Below are positions 29,077 to 38,012 of a stretch of DNA of 64,000 nt, one piece after another. Positions within the stretch are counted from its first letter, which is position 1. Each line of letters opens with the position of its first letter. The stretch lies in NCBI RefSeq assembly GCF_004340905.1, contig NZ_SLXD01000013.1:1-64000 (forward strand), given 5' to 3'. The notes below the pieces were generated by a model, which was given only the letters and a program-made list of their open reading frames with translations, was not told the origin of the DNA and did no database searches. A program made the translations under genes and the position numbers. The stretch is from Rubrivivax gelatinosus. Lineage in GTDB: Bacteria > Pseudomonadota > Gammaproteobacteria > Burkholderiales > Burkholderiaceae_C.

Positions 29077-29550
29077 TCAGCCGCGCCGGCGCGCCTTCTT
29101 CGGGGGCGGCGGCGCGGCCATCGTTCCCCGGCAGCGGGGCGCGCCGCAGCGGCACTCGAAGTCCGCCGGGTCTTCGTCGCCGATGTCCAGCGAGTAGTCG
29201 ATGAACAGCTCCTCGCCGGCGCGGATCGCGCGCTTGGCCTCGATGGCGATCTGCAGCTTGCCGTCTTCGTCCTCGACCTCGTAGGCCGCGCAGTTGGGCG
29301 CGCACGAGTGGTTGAAGTGGCGCGTGCCGTTGCCGCCTTCGCGGCCGTCGATCATCGAGCCGTCGGACAGGCCGAAGAAATAGGTCAGCGCGTTGTCCCA
29401 GTCCAGGCGCTCGATCTCCGCGGCGCTCCAGCGCCGGCCGGCGTAGAGCCCCAGGCGCTCGCCGCGGCGCAGGTCGCGCGTGGCGAAGGCGCCGAGGCCG
29501 TGCACGTGGCTGTCGCGGACCTCGAAGGCCGGGGCGGGGGCGTCGTTCAT
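29077..29550 (-). CDS. Small SET-domain protein
   Basis: A 157-residue SET-domain protein. It has HGLGAFATRDLRRGERLGLY at the start of the domain, the pseudoknot motif RHFNHSCAPNC, and GEELFIDYSLD, followed by a cysteine-rich post-SET segment CRCGAPRCRGTM. In eukaryotes the domain methylates lysines using S-adenosylmethionine; bacterial stand-alone versions are poorly characterised. A basic tail (KKARRRG) ends it. The ATG at 29548-29550 is preferred to an upstream extension. It is convergent with the ABC ATPase (3 bp) and divergent from mnmA. Confidence 0.88.
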   Translation of the reverse strand: MNDAPAPAFEVRDSHVHGLGAFATRDLRRGERLGLYAGRRWSAAEIERLDWDNALTYFFGLSDGSMIDGREGGNGTRHFNHSCAPNCAAYEVEDEDGKLQIAIEAKRAIRAGEELFIDYSLDIGDEDPADFECRCGAPRCRGTMAAPPPPKKARRRG

Positions 29551-29612
29551 CGGCGCGCATTGTGCCGGTGGGCGCAAGGCGGCCGTCCGGGGCGCCGCGG
29601 ATAATCCACCCC

Positions 29613-30704
29613 ATGCAGGACAAGCGTCGCGTGGTGGTGGGCTTGAGCGGCGGCGTCGACTCCGCGGTCAGCGCCTGGCTGCTCAAGCAGCAGGGCTACG
29701 AGGTCGTCGGCCTCTTCATGAAGAACTGGGAGGACGACGACGACAGCGAGTACTGCTCGTCGCGCCAGGACTTCCTCGACGCCGCGGCGGTGGCCGACGT
29801 CATCGGCATCGACCTCGAGCACGTCAACTTCGCCGCCGAGTACAAGGACCGCGTCTTCGCCGAGTTCCTGCGCGAGTACCAGGCCGGCCGCACGCCCAAC
29901 CCGGACGTGCTGTGCAACGCCGAGATCAAGTTCAAGGCCTTCCTCGACCACGCGATGCGCCTGGGCGCCGAGCGCATCGCCACCGGCCACTACGCCCGCG
30001 TGCGCGAGCGCGACGGCCGCTTCGAGCTGCTCAAGGGCCTGGACCCGGCCAAGGACCAGAGCTACTTCCTGCACCGCCTGAACCAGGCGCAGCTCTCGCG
30101 CACGATGTTCCCGGTCGGCGAACTGCCCAAGACCGAGGTGCGCCGCATCGCCGCCGAGATCGGCCTGCCGAACGCGAAGAAGAAGGACTCGACCGGCATC
30201 TGCTTCATCGGCGAGCGCCCGTTCCGCGAGTTCCTCAACCGCTATCTGGCGCAGGCGCCGGGCGACATCGAGGACGAGCGCGGCCGCGTCGTCGGCCGCC
30301 ACGTGGGCCTGAGCTTCTACACGCTGGGCCAGCGCCAGGGCCTGGGCATCGGCGGGCTGAAGACCGGCGGCGGCGAACACGCGCCCTGGTACGTGGCGCG
30401 CAAGGAACTCGAGCGCAACGTGCTGCGCGTCGTGCAGGGCCACGACCACCCCTGGCTGCTGTCGCGCACGCTCAGCGCCGGCGACTGCGCCTGGGTCGCC
30501 GGCACGGCGCCGGCCGACAGCGCGCTGGCCGCCAAGACACGCTACCGCCAGGCCGACGCCGCCTGCACGCTGCGCCGCGACGGCGAGGGCGTCGTGCTCG
30601 CGTTCGCCGAGCCGCAGTGGGCGGTCACGCCCGGCCAGTCGGCCGTGGTCTACGACGGCGAGGTCTGCCTCGGCGGCGGCGTCATCGAATCATCCGAACC
30701 TTGA
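29613..30704 (+). CDS. mnmA: tRNA-specific 2-thiouridylase MnmA
   Basis: A 363-residue enzyme that thiolates U34 of Lys, Glu and Gln tRNAs. It has the PP-loop VGLSGGVDSAVSAWLL, the catalytic cysteine in PDVLCNAEIKF and the persulfide cysteine in STGICFIGERPF. C-terminal barrel domains follow (LGQRQGLGIGG ... CAWVAG). The ATG at 29613 gives the family start MQDKRRVVVGLSGG. It lies 25 bp upstream of an exporter operon on the same strand. The partner U34 modification GTPase gene mnmE is at 49.4 kb in this window. Confidence 0.97.
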   Translation: MQDKRRVVVGLSGGVDSAVSAWLLKQQGYEVVGLFMKNWEDDDDSEYCSSRQDFLDAAAVADVIGIDLEHVNFAAEYKDRVFAEFLREYQAGRTPNPDVLCNAEIKFKAFLDHAMRLGAERIATGHYARVRERDGRFELLKGLDPAKDQSYFLHRLNQAQLSRTMFPVGELPKTEVRRIAAEIGLPNAKKKDSTGICFIGERPFREFLNRYLAQAPGDIEDERGRVVGRHVGLSFYTLGQRQGLGIGGLKTGGGEHAPWYVARKELERNVLRVVQGHDHPWLLSRTLSAGDCAWVAGTAPADSALAAKTRYRQADAACTLRRDGEGVVLAFAEPQWAVTPGQSAVVYDGEVCLGGGVIESSEP

Positions 30705-30729
30705 GGCAGGCCACCCAGGCCCGCAGCGC

Positions 30730-31950
30730 ATGACCGACCCCCAAGCCCCGGCCCGCCCGATGCTCACGCCGCTGACCGCTGCCCGCGGCGCGGCCCCCCG
30801 GCGCCGCGGCCGACGCTGGATCTGGCTGGCCGCCGCCGGCATCGCCGCGGCGCTGGCCGTCGCGGCCTGGAGCCGGCGCGCGCCCGAGGTGCAGGCCACC
30901 AACGTCGCCAGCGCCTATCCGTCGGCCCGTTTTGCCGAACTCAACGCCTCGGGCTACGTCGTCGCCCAGCGCCGCGCCGCGGTGGCGAGCAAGGCCACCG
31001 GCCGGCTGGTCGAGCTGGCGGTGCGCGAAGGCAGCGTCGTCAAGGCCGGCGACCTGATCGCGCGCATCGACGCCGCCGACGTGCTGCCCACGGTGCTCGC
31101 CGCCGAAGCCGGCGTGCGCCAGGCCGAAGCCACACGGCGCCAGGCTGCCGTCGAGCTCGACAACGCCCGCGCCGAGCTGGAGCGCACGCTGGGGCTCAAG
31201 GAGCAGGGTTTCGTCTCGCCGCAGGCGGTCGACGCGGCGCAGCGCCGCACCGACGCCGCCGCCGCCGCGCTGGCCGCCGCCGACGCCGCAGTCGCCCAGT
31301 CGCGCGCCCAGCTGAGCGTGCAGCGTGTCGCCCGCGACAACACCGAGATCCGCGCGCCCTTCGACGGCGTCGTGCTGATCAAGAACGCCAACGTCGGCGA
31401 CCTGATCACACCGCTGTCCAGCGCCACCGGCGCGCTGGGCGCCGTCGTCACGATGGCCGACATGTCGACGCTGGAAGTCGAGGCCGACGTGTCGGAGGCC
31501 AACGTCGGCCGCATCCGCATCGACCAGCCGGTGGAGATCGCGCTCGACGCGCTGCCCGACAAACGTTTCGCCGGCAGCGTGGGGCGCATCGTGCCCACCG
31601 TCGACCGCGCCAAGGCGACGGTGATGACCAAGATCCGCTTCGAGCAGCTGGACCCGCGCATCCTGCCGGAGATGGCGGCGCGCGTGGTCTTCCTGTCGCA
31701 GGCCGCGACCGAGGCCGACCGCCAGCCGGTGATGGCGCTGAACCCCAAGGCCGTCGTCGAACGCGACGGCCGCCGCGTCGTGCTGCGCATCGCCGCCGAC
31801 GGCCGGCTCGAAGCGGTGCCGGTGACGGTCGGCCGCACGCTGGGCGACGTCGTCGAGATCACGCCCGGCACGCTGAAACCCGGCGAGCGTGTCGTGCTCG
31901 CCCCGGCCGACACGCTGGCCGCCGGCACGCGCGTGACGGTGGCCAAGTGA
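30730..31950 (+). CDS. Periplasmic adaptor (MacA/HlyD-type membrane fusion protein)
   Basis: A 406-residue membrane fusion protein. After an Arg-rich cytoplasmic tail comes one helix (WIWLAAAGIAAALAVAAW), then a lipoyl half (GYVVAQRRAAVASKATGRLVEL), a coiled-coil hairpin (about residues 115-200), the second lipoyl half (IRAPFDGVVLIKNANVGD) and beta-barrel/proximal domains. It joins an inner-membrane ABC exporter to an outer-membrane channel. Its stop overlaps the ATPase start (ATGA), making it first of a four-gene exporter operon. Confidence 0.92.
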   Translation: MTDPQAPARPMLTPLTAARGAAPRRRGRRWIWLAAAGIAAALAVAAWSRRAPEVQATNVASAYPSARFAELNASGYVVAQRRAAVASKATGRLVELAVREGSVVKAGDLIARIDAADVLPTVLAAEAGVRQAEATRRQAAVELDNARAELERTLGLKEQGFVSPQAVDAAQRRTDAAAAALAAADAAVAQSRAQLSVQRVARDNTEIRAPFDGVVLIKNANVGDLITPLSSATGALGAVVTMADMSTLEVEADVSEANVGRIRIDQPVEIALDALPDKRFAGSVGRIVPTVDRAKATVMTKIRFEQLDPRILPEMAARVVFLSQAATEADRQPVMALNPKAVVERDGRRVVLRIAADGRLEAVPVTVGRTLGDVVEITPGTLKPGERVVLAPADTLAAGTRVTVAK

Positions 31951-32660
31951 GCACCACGCCCGGCGCCGGCGCGGCGCCGCTGATCCGCATCCAGGGCCTG
32001 CGCAAGACCTACCGCCGCGGCGAGCAGGACATCCCGGTGCTCGAAGGCATCGACCTGGACGTGCACGCCGGCGAGTTCGTCGCGCTGATGGGCCCCAGCG
32101 GCTCGGGCAAGAGCACGCTGCTGAACCTGGTGGCCGGCATCGACAAGCCGAGCGCCGGCACGATCGAGATCGCCGGCACCGACATCGCGACGCTGGACGA
32201 AGGCCAGCTCGCCGACTGGCGCGCCGCCAACGTCGGCTTCATCTTCCAGTTCTACAACCTGCTGCCGGTGCTGACGGCGGCCGAGAATGTCGAGCTGCCG
32301 CTGCTGCTGACCAACCTGTCCGCGCGCGAGCGCCGCGAGCGTGTCGCCCAGGCGCTGGCGCTGGTGTCGCTGGCCGACCGCGCCGCGCACTACCCGAACG
32401 AACTGTCCGGCGGGCAGCAGCAGCGCGTGGCGATCGCGCGCGCGCTGGTCGGCGACCCGACGCTGATCGTCGCCGACGAGCCCACCGGCGACCTCGACCG
32501 CCACACCGGCGAGGAGGTGCTGTCGCTGCTGGAACAGCTGGTCGACGAACTCGGCAAGACCATCGTCATGGTCACCCACGACCCCAAGGCCGCGGCGCGT
32601 GCGCACCGCCTGGTGCACCTGGAAAAAGGCGTGCTGGTCGACGAGGCCGCGGCCGGCTGA
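31947..32660 (+). CDS. ABC exporter ATPase (MacB/LolD family)
   Basis: A 237-residue ATP-binding subunit with Walker A GPSGSGKST, Q loop FIFQFYNLLPVLTAAENVELPL, signature LSGGQQQRVAIARAL and Walker B LIVADEPTGDLD. Members of this family use mechanotransmission rather than substrate passage through the membrane. It is coupled to the adaptor by a 4-bp overlap and followed by two separate FtsX-type permeases. Confidence 0.94.
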   Translation: MSTTPGAGAAPLIRIQGLRKTYRRGEQDIPVLEGIDLDVHAGEFVALMGPSGSGKSTLLNLVAGIDKPSAGTIEIAGTDIATLDEGQLADWRAANVGFIFQFYNLLPVLTAAENVELPLLLTNLSARERRERVAQALALVSLADRAAHYPNELSGGQQQRVAIARALVGDPTLIVADEPTGDLDRHTGEEVLSLLEQLVDELGKTIVMVTHDPKAAARAHRLVHLEKGVLVDEAAAG

Positions 32661-32673
32661 ACGGGGCGACGCG

Positions 32674-33831
32674 GTGTTCCTGCTGCGCCTGCTGCTGAAG
32701 AACGCGTTCCGCCACCGGCTGCGCACGCTGCTGACCATCGTCGGCCTGATGGTCGCGGTCTGCGCCTTCGGCCTGCTGCGCACCATCGTCGACGCCTGGT
32801 ACGCCGGCGCCAACGCGAGTTCCAGCACGCGGCTCATCGTGCGCAGCGCGACCTCGCTGACCGTGCCGCTGCCGCTGGCCTATGCCGAGCGGCTGCGCGC
32901 GGTCGACGGCGTCACCGCGGTCAGCTGGTCGAACTGGTTCGGCGGCGTCTACATCACCGAGCGCAACTTCTTCCCGCAGTTCGCGGTCGACGGCGCGAGC
33001 TATCTGCCGCTGTACCCGGAGTTCGTCGTCGCCGACGCCGAACGCACGGCCTGGCTGCGCGACCGCCGCGGCGTGCTCGTCGGCCGCACCCTGGCGGCCA
33101 AGTACGGCTGGCAGGTCGGCGACACGGTGCCGCTGCGCGGCACGATCTACAGCGGCACCTGGAACTTCACGATCCGCGGCATCTACCGCGGCGCCGACCC
33201 CGGCGTCGACGAGAACCAGATGCTGATGCACTGGGGCTACGTCAACGAGATCCAGCGCCAGCGTTTCCCCGGCCGTGGCGACTCGGTCGGCGTGTTCGTC
33301 GTCGGCATCCGCGACCCGAACGACGCCGCGCTCGTCGGCCAGCGCATCGACACGATGTTCCGCAACTCGCTGGCCGAGACGCTGACCGAGACCGAGAAGG
33401 CCTTCCAGCTCGGCTTCGTGTCGATGAGCGAGGCGATCCTCGTGGCGCTGCAGGCGGTGAGCCTGATCGTCATCGTCATCATCATGGCGGTGATGGCCAA
33501 CACGATGGCGATGACCGCGCGCGAGCGCCTGGCCGAGTACGCGACGCTGAAGGCGCTGGGTTTCCCGCCGGAGTTCGTCGTCAAGCTGCTGTTCGGCGAG
33601 AGCCTGCTGATCGCCGCGATCGGCGGCGTGCTCGGCGTGCTGGTGACGCTGCCGCTGGCCTCGGCCTTCGCCAACGCCGTCGGCACGCTGTTCCCGGTGT
33701 TCCGCGTCGCGCCCGAGACGATCGCGCTGCAGCTGCTGGCGGCGCTGGCGGTCGGCGTCGCCGCGGCGGCCTGGCCGGCGTGGCGCTCCAGCCGCATCGA
33801 CATCGTCGACGGCTTGAGACACGTGGCCTGA
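32674..33831 (+). CDS. FtsX-like ABC permease, first of a pair
   Basis: A 385-residue permease of the MacB/FtsX type: helix 1 (LLTIVGLMVAVCAFGLLRTI), a periplasmic domain of about 200 residues, then three C-terminal helices starting near SLIVIVIIMAVMANTMAM, with the coupling segment RERLAEYATLKALGF. The GTG start at 32674 gives VFLLRLLLKNAFRHRLRTLL, the family start; there is no suitable ATG. It differs clearly from the next permease and presumably forms a heterodimer with it. Confidence 0.9.
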   Translation: MFLLRLLLKNAFRHRLRTLLTIVGLMVAVCAFGLLRTIVDAWYAGANASSSTRLIVRSATSLTVPLPLAYAERLRAVDGVTAVSWSNWFGGVYITERNFFPQFAVDGASYLPLYPEFVVADAERTAWLRDRRGVLVGRTLAAKYGWQVGDTVPLRGTIYSGTWNFTIRGIYRGADPGVDENQMLMHWGYVNEIQRQRFPGRGDSVGVFVVGIRDPNDAALVGQRIDTMFRNSLAETLTETEKAFQLGFVSMSEAILVALQAVSLIVIVIIMAVMANTMAMTARERLAEYATLKALGFPPEFVVKLLFGESLLIAAIGGVLGVLVTLPLASAFANAVGTLFPVFRVAPETIALQLLAALAVGVAAAAWPAWRSSRIDIVDGLRHVA

Positions 33832-33837
33832 GCCCCG

Positions 33838-35007
33838 ATGCGCCGCGCCGTCCCGCTCGCCTACATCGCACGCAACCTCTGGGTGCGGCGCGTGACGACG
33901 GCGCTGACCGCCGGCGGCATGGCGCTGGTGGTCTTCGTCTTCGCCACCGTGCTGATGATGACCGAGGGCATCCGCGCGACGCTGGTGGCCACCGGGCAGC
34001 CGGACAACGTGGTCGTGCTGCGCAAGGGTTCCAACGCCGAGATCACGAGCACGATCACGCGCGAGCAGGCCGGCGTCATCGAGAGCCTGCCCGGCATCGC
34101 GACCGACGCGCTCGGCCAGCCGCTCGTCAGCCGCGAGCCGGTGGTGCTGAACAGCCTGGTCAAGCGCAACGGCAAACCCGGCAACGTGACGCTGCGCGGC
34201 ACCTCGGCCACCGGGCTGGCGCTGCGGCCGCAGGTGCGCATCGTCGAAGGCCGCTTCTTCCGCCCCGGCAGCGCCGAGATCGTCGTCGGCCGCGCCGTCG
34301 CACGCGGCTACGACGGCGTCGCGCCGGGCTCGACGCTGCGTTTCGCCGGCCGCGACTGGACCGTCGTCGGCATCGTCGACGCCGGCAGGACCGGCTTCGA
34401 CTCCGAGATCTGGGGCGACGCCGAACAGCTGATGCAGTCCTTCCGGCGCCTGGCCTACTCCAGCGTCGTCTTGCGCCTCGCCGACCCGGCGGCCTTCGAG
34501 GCGGTGCGCACTCGGCTGGAGGACGACCCGCGGCTGACGCTGGAGGCCAAGCCCGAGATCCGCTTCTACGCCGAGCAGAGCGAGCAGCTGGCCAACTTCA
34601 TCAGCATCCTGGGCACAGCGCTGGCGCTGATCTTCTCCACCGGCGCGATCGTCGGCGCGGCGATCACGATGTTCGGCGCGGTCGCCTCGCGTGTCGGCGA
34701 GATCGGCACGCTGCGGGCGCTGGGTTTCCGCCGCGAGGCGGTGCTCGTCGCCTTTCTCGGCGAGTCGCTGCTGCTGGCCTTCGTCGGCGGTGTCTTCGGG
34801 CTGGCGGCGGCCAGCCTGATGCAGTTCGTCGACGTCTCGACGACCAACTTCGCGACCTTCTCCGAACTCGCCTTCCAGTTCCGGCTGACGCCCGTCATCG
34901 GCGCCAAGGCCATCGGCTTCGCGCTGGCGATGGGGCTGATCGGCGGCTTCGTGCCGGCCTGGCGCGCGGCGCGGCTGAAGATCGTCGACTGCCTGCGCGC
35001 GGCCTGA
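33838..35007 (+). CDS. FtsX-like ABC permease, second of a pair
   Basis: A 389-residue permease with the same four-helix plan: N-terminal helix in TALTAGGMALVVFVFATVLMM, a large periplasmic domain and three C-terminal helices with a SRVGEIGTLRALGFRREAVL coupling segment. It begins 6 bp after the first permease. The stop TGA abuts the complementary stop of the convergent ligase gene, so TGATCA is shared exactly between the two gene ends. Cargo is unknown; macrolides, lipids or peptides are family possibilities. Confidence 0.9.
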   Translation: MRRAVPLAYIARNLWVRRVTTALTAGGMALVVFVFATVLMMTEGIRATLVATGQPDNVVVLRKGSNAEITSTITREQAGVIESLPGIATDALGQPLVSREPVVLNSLVKRNGKPGNVTLRGTSATGLALRPQVRIVEGRFFRPGSAEIVVGRAVARGYDGVAPGSTLRFAGRDWTVVGIVDAGRTGFDSEIWGDAEQLMQSFRRLAYSSVVLRLADPAAFEAVRTRLEDDPRLTLEAKPEIRFYAEQSEQLANFISILGTALALIFSTGAIVGAAITMFGAVASRVGEIGTLRALGFRREAVLVAFLGESLLLAFVGGVFGLAAASLMQFVDVSTTNFATFSELAFQFRLTPVIGAKAIGFALAMGLIGGFVPAWRAARLKIVDCLRAA

Positions 35008-36714
35008 TCAGGCGCCGCCGCCGTCGTACCAGACGACCGCCCGGCCGCCAGCGGTCCATTCCTCGTAGCGGCGCGCGAACAGCGCCTCGATGCGCCCGCG
35101 CTTGACCTTGAAGGTCGGCGTGACGAGGTCGTTGCCCACCGTCCAGGCGTCGCGCATCGCCACCAGGCAGACCAGGCGCTCGTGCGGGTCGAGCAGCGAG
35201 TTGACGGTGGCCAGATGGTCGGCCAGCGAACGCTCCAGCGCGGCGCGGCCTGCGGCGTCGGCGGCCTGCGCCGCGGCGGCCGGGTTCAGCATCACCAGGC
35301 CCAGCGGCTGGTGCAGATGGGCGCCGCTGACGCAACAGGCTTCGACCGCCGGGTGCATCACCAGCTTGTCCTCGATCGGCGCGGGCGCGACGTACTTGCC
35401 CTTGCTGGTCTTGAACAGGTCCTTCACGCGGCCGGTGATGCGCAGGTTGCCGCCGTCGTCGAGCTCGCCCTGGTCGCCGGTGTGCAGCCAGCCGTCGGCG
35501 GTGAAGGCTTCGCGCGTGAGTTCGGGCTCGCGGTAGTAGCCGGTCATCAGCGCCGGGCAGCGCATCTGGATCTCGCCGCTCTCCGGGTCCAGCCGCGACT
35601 GCACGCCGTCGTAGGGCAGGCCCACGGTGCCGGGGTGCGGATGGCCGGGCAGGGTGGCGTGGCTGATGCCGCAGTTCTCGGTCATGCCGTAGACCTCGAC
35701 GACGTCCAGCCCCAGCCGGCCGTACCAGCGCAGCAGGTCGGGCGGCATCGGTGCCGCACCGCCGGCGGCGAAACGGCAGGCGTCCAGCCCCAGGCCTTCG
35801 AGCACCTTGCGCCGCACGATCCGGCCCAGGCCCGGCACGGCGAGCATCGTGTTCAGCTTGGACGGCGGCATCCTGGCGTGCACGCCCTGCTGGAACTTCA
35901 GCCACAGCCGCGGCACCGAGAAGAACACCGTCGGCCGCGCCCGGCGCAGGTCCTCGGTGAAGGTCTCCAGCGTGTCGGCGAAATAGACGCGCATGCCGCT
36001 GGCGAGCTGGCCGTGTTCGACCAGCGTGCGCTCGGCCACGTGCGACAGCGGCAGGTAGCTCAGCATGCGCGCGTCGGCGTCCAGCCCGCCGATGCGCCGC
36101 AGCCCCGACTGCAGCGCCCAGGCGAAGTGCGAGAAGCGGTGCATCACGCCCTTGGGCGCGCCGGTCGTGCCCGAGGTGTACATCACGGTGCAGAGCTCGT
36201 CGCCCGGGCGCACCGGCTCGCCGGCCAGCGGCGCGGTGGCGGCAACGATGTCGTCCCAGCGCGGCGCGCCGCTGCCCGGGCCCAGCGGCAGCTCGACACA
36301 GGGCAGGCCGTCGGGCACGCCGGCCTTCATCTCGGGCCAGACGTCGAGCTTGCCGACGAAGAGCAGGCGCGCACCGCTGTGCTCCAGAACCTGGCGCACC
36401 GTGGCCGCGGCCAGCGTCGGGTACAGCGGCACCGAGACGTGGCCGGCCATCCAGATCGCCCAGTCGGCCATCAGCCAGTGCGCGCTGTTCTTGCCGAGGA
36501 TCGCGATGCACGAGCCGTGCGGCAGGCCGAGCGACTTCAGATGCGCCGCCATGCGCCGCGCCTGGCCGACGGCCTCGCTCCAGCTGATGTCGCGCAGCGT
36601 GCCGCCGCCCGGCTGGGTGAAGGCGATGCGCCCGGGCGCGCTCTTCTCCCAGTGCCACAGGCGCTGCAGCGCGAGCGCGTCGTCGGGCACGGTGTCGGGG
36701 ATCGTGTCGGACAT
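35008..36714 (-). CDS. AMP-dependent acyl-CoA ligase
   Basis: A 568-residue adenylate-forming enzyme. The P-loop-like motif is MYTSGTTGAPKGVMHR; YGMTENCG, LHTGDQGELDDGGNLRITGRVKDLFKTSKGKYVAP and a conserved near-C-terminal Lys (FKVKRGRIEA) complete the set. The order and length match long-chain fatty acyl-CoA synthetases of the bubblegum-like group. It activates a carboxylic acid, probably a fatty acid, as acyl-CoA. ATG at 36712-36714 is preferred; GTG 9 bp upstream is possible. A short hairpin lies in the following gap. Confidence 0.88.
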   Translation of the reverse strand: MSDTIPDTVPDDALALQRLWHWEKSAPGRIAFTQPGGGTLRDISWSEAVGQARRMAAHLKSLGLPHGSCIAILGKNSAHWLMADWAIWMAGHVSVPLYPTLAAATVRQVLEHSGARLLFVGKLDVWPEMKAGVPDGLPCVELPLGPGSGAPRWDDIVAATAPLAGEPVRPGDELCTVMYTSGTTGAPKGVMHRFSHFAWALQSGLRRIGGLDADARMLSYLPLSHVAERTLVEHGQLASGMRVYFADTLETFTEDLRRARPTVFFSVPRLWLKFQQGVHARMPPSKLNTMLAVPGLGRIVRRKVLEGLGLDACRFAAGGAAPMPPDLLRWYGRLGLDVVEVYGMTENCGISHATLPGHPHPGTVGLPYDGVQSRLDPESGEIQMRCPALMTGYYREPELTREAFTADGWLHTGDQGELDDGGNLRITGRVKDLFKTSKGKYVAPAPIEDKLVMHPAVEACCVSGAHLHQPLGLVMLNPAAAAQAADAAGRAALERSLADHLATVNSLLDPHERLVCLVAMRDAWTVGNDLVTPTFKVKRGRIEALFARRYEEWTAGGRAVVWYDGGGA

Positions 36715-36858
36715 GGCGGCCACCCGGCGGGCCGCGACTCGGCCCGGACGCGGCCAGACTAGCCGCGCTGCACGCGCACCGGCTCAGGGCTTACGACGAG
36801 GCGGCGCCAATGCACGAACGCGTCATCCCGCGAACGCGTGACCGGGACGACCCTGGGG

Positions 36859-37683
36859 TCAGCGGCCGTGGCTCAGCGCGTCGGCGAGCTGTTCCTGCAC
36901 CTGGCGCACGCTGCGCAGCGCCAGCGTGACGTCGAGCTCGGCCAGCGGCGCGATCGTCGCGATGACTTCGTCGACGGTCCCGGGCTCGTTGATCAGCGCG
37001 TGCGCGATCACCGAGACGGCGCCGATCGCACGCCGGTTGGGCGGCATCTGCGGCGGGAACTCCAGGCCGAACTGCAGCAGCACGTGATGGCGCACGCAGG
37101 CCACGGCGGCCTGGCCCAGGCCCCAGCTCTCGCACAGCGCGGCGCCCAGCGCGTCGTGGCTGACGCCGAAGCCGGCGTGTTCCAGCGTCAGCAGCTCGGT
37201 GTCCGAACGTGCGGCACGCAGCATCGCGCGGTAGTGGTCGGCCGCGTGGCGGAACAGCACCGCCTTGCCGCACTCCTCGAACAGCCCGGCCGAGTGTGCG
37301 GCCCAGGCGTCGAGCGACAGCTTGTGCGCGATGCGCCCCATCACCAGGCCGCGGCGGGCGGCGCGCGACCACATCGGTTCGAGTTCGGCGGCCGGCGGGA
37401 AAGCGGCCCGCAGGCCGATCTCGAAGGTGATGGCCGCGATCTCGCGCATGCCCAGGTAAGTGATCGCCTGCTGCACGCTCTGCACGCGCCCGCGCAGGCC
37501 GTACAGCGACGAGTTCACCGCCTTCAGCACCGCGGCGGCCAGCGCCATGTCGGCTTCGATCAGCGAGGCGGCGGCCGTGAGGTTGACCTCCTCCTCGGCG
37601 AGCAGCAGCGAGAGCTTGACGAGCGCCTCGGGTTGCGCCGGGATGTCGATCTCCAGCGTTCGCAGTTCGGCGTTGACGGACAT
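36859..37683 (-). CDS. HDOD-domain signalling protein
   Basis: A 274-residue protein dominated by an HDOD domain (about residues 20-215): LLLAEEEVNLTAAASLIEADMALAAAVLKAVNSSLYG, AITYLGMREIAA and HHVLLQF. HDOD proteins are related to HD phosphohydrolases but usually lack the full metal site and act in regulation of motility, stress or second-messenger responses. No partner domain is attached. ATG at 37681-37683 follows the family start; an upstream extension overlaps the 6S RNA terminator. Confidence 0.85.
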   Translation of the reverse strand: MSVNAELRTLEIDIPAQPEALVKLSLLLAEEEVNLTAAASLIEADMALAAAVLKAVNSSLYGLRGRVQSVQQAITYLGMREIAAITFEIGLRAAFPPAAELEPMWSRAARRGLVMGRIAHKLSLDAWAAHSAGLFEECGKAVLFRHAADHYRAMLRAARSDTELLTLEHAGFGVSHDALGAALCESWGLGQAAVACVRHHVLLQFGLEFPPQMPPNRRAIGAVSVIAHALINEPGTVDEVIATIAPLAELDVTLALRSVRQVQEQLADALSHGR

Positions 37684-37800
37684 GGGCGGCTCGAAAGAGG
37701 CAGAGGAAGGACGCGGCGATCGTAGTCCCCTGGCCCGGCCGGGCATCACGACAACAGCGGGCGCATGACCACGTTTCTCCGCCGCGCCGGGCGGCGGGAA

Positions 37801-37835
37801 AACGAAAAAGGGCGCCACCGGAATCGATGGCGCCC
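37801..37835 (-). terminator. Rho-independent terminator of the 6S-like RNA
   Basis: Read on the minus strand, a perfect 8-bp GGGCGCCA/TGGCGCCC stem with a 10-nt loop is followed by TTTTT. It ends the transcript coming from the 6S-like RNA immediately to the right. Part of the hairpin's left arm also fits the RNA's closing stem, so the two structures would compete. Confidence 0.85.
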
Positions 37836-37973
37836 CTTCGTGCTGTGGTCCTTGACCCTGGTCGCCATCTTCGTTTGATGTGCGGCGACCCGGTGCCAGG
37901 CGTCTGTTTGTCTCCTCGACCCCCCGCTGGCCGCGTTGGTGGTCCCTAGGGGCAACCGATGCGGCGCGAGTGA
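37810..37973 (-). ncRNA. ssrS: Probable 6S RNA (RNA polymerase regulator)
   Basis: The 3' half on the minus strand reads CAGGGTCAAGGACCACAGC, closely matching the conserved CAAGGGTTCAAGGGTTACAGC region of enterobacterial 6S RNA. An apical hairpin with GGTCGC/GCGACC and an inner CATC/GATG stem is present. ATCGGTTGCCCCT (from 37960) can pair with AGGGGCGCC near the 3' end as the closing stem. A TACAGT -10-like box lies just upstream and a strong terminator follows. The length of about 160 nt fits. 6S RNA binds the housekeeping sigma factor holoenzyme in stationary phase. Ends are estimated to within about 10 nt. Confidence 0.78.
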
Positions 37974-38012
37974 AGACACTGTAGCGGCGCGTATCCGCCC
38001 GGACATCGGGAC

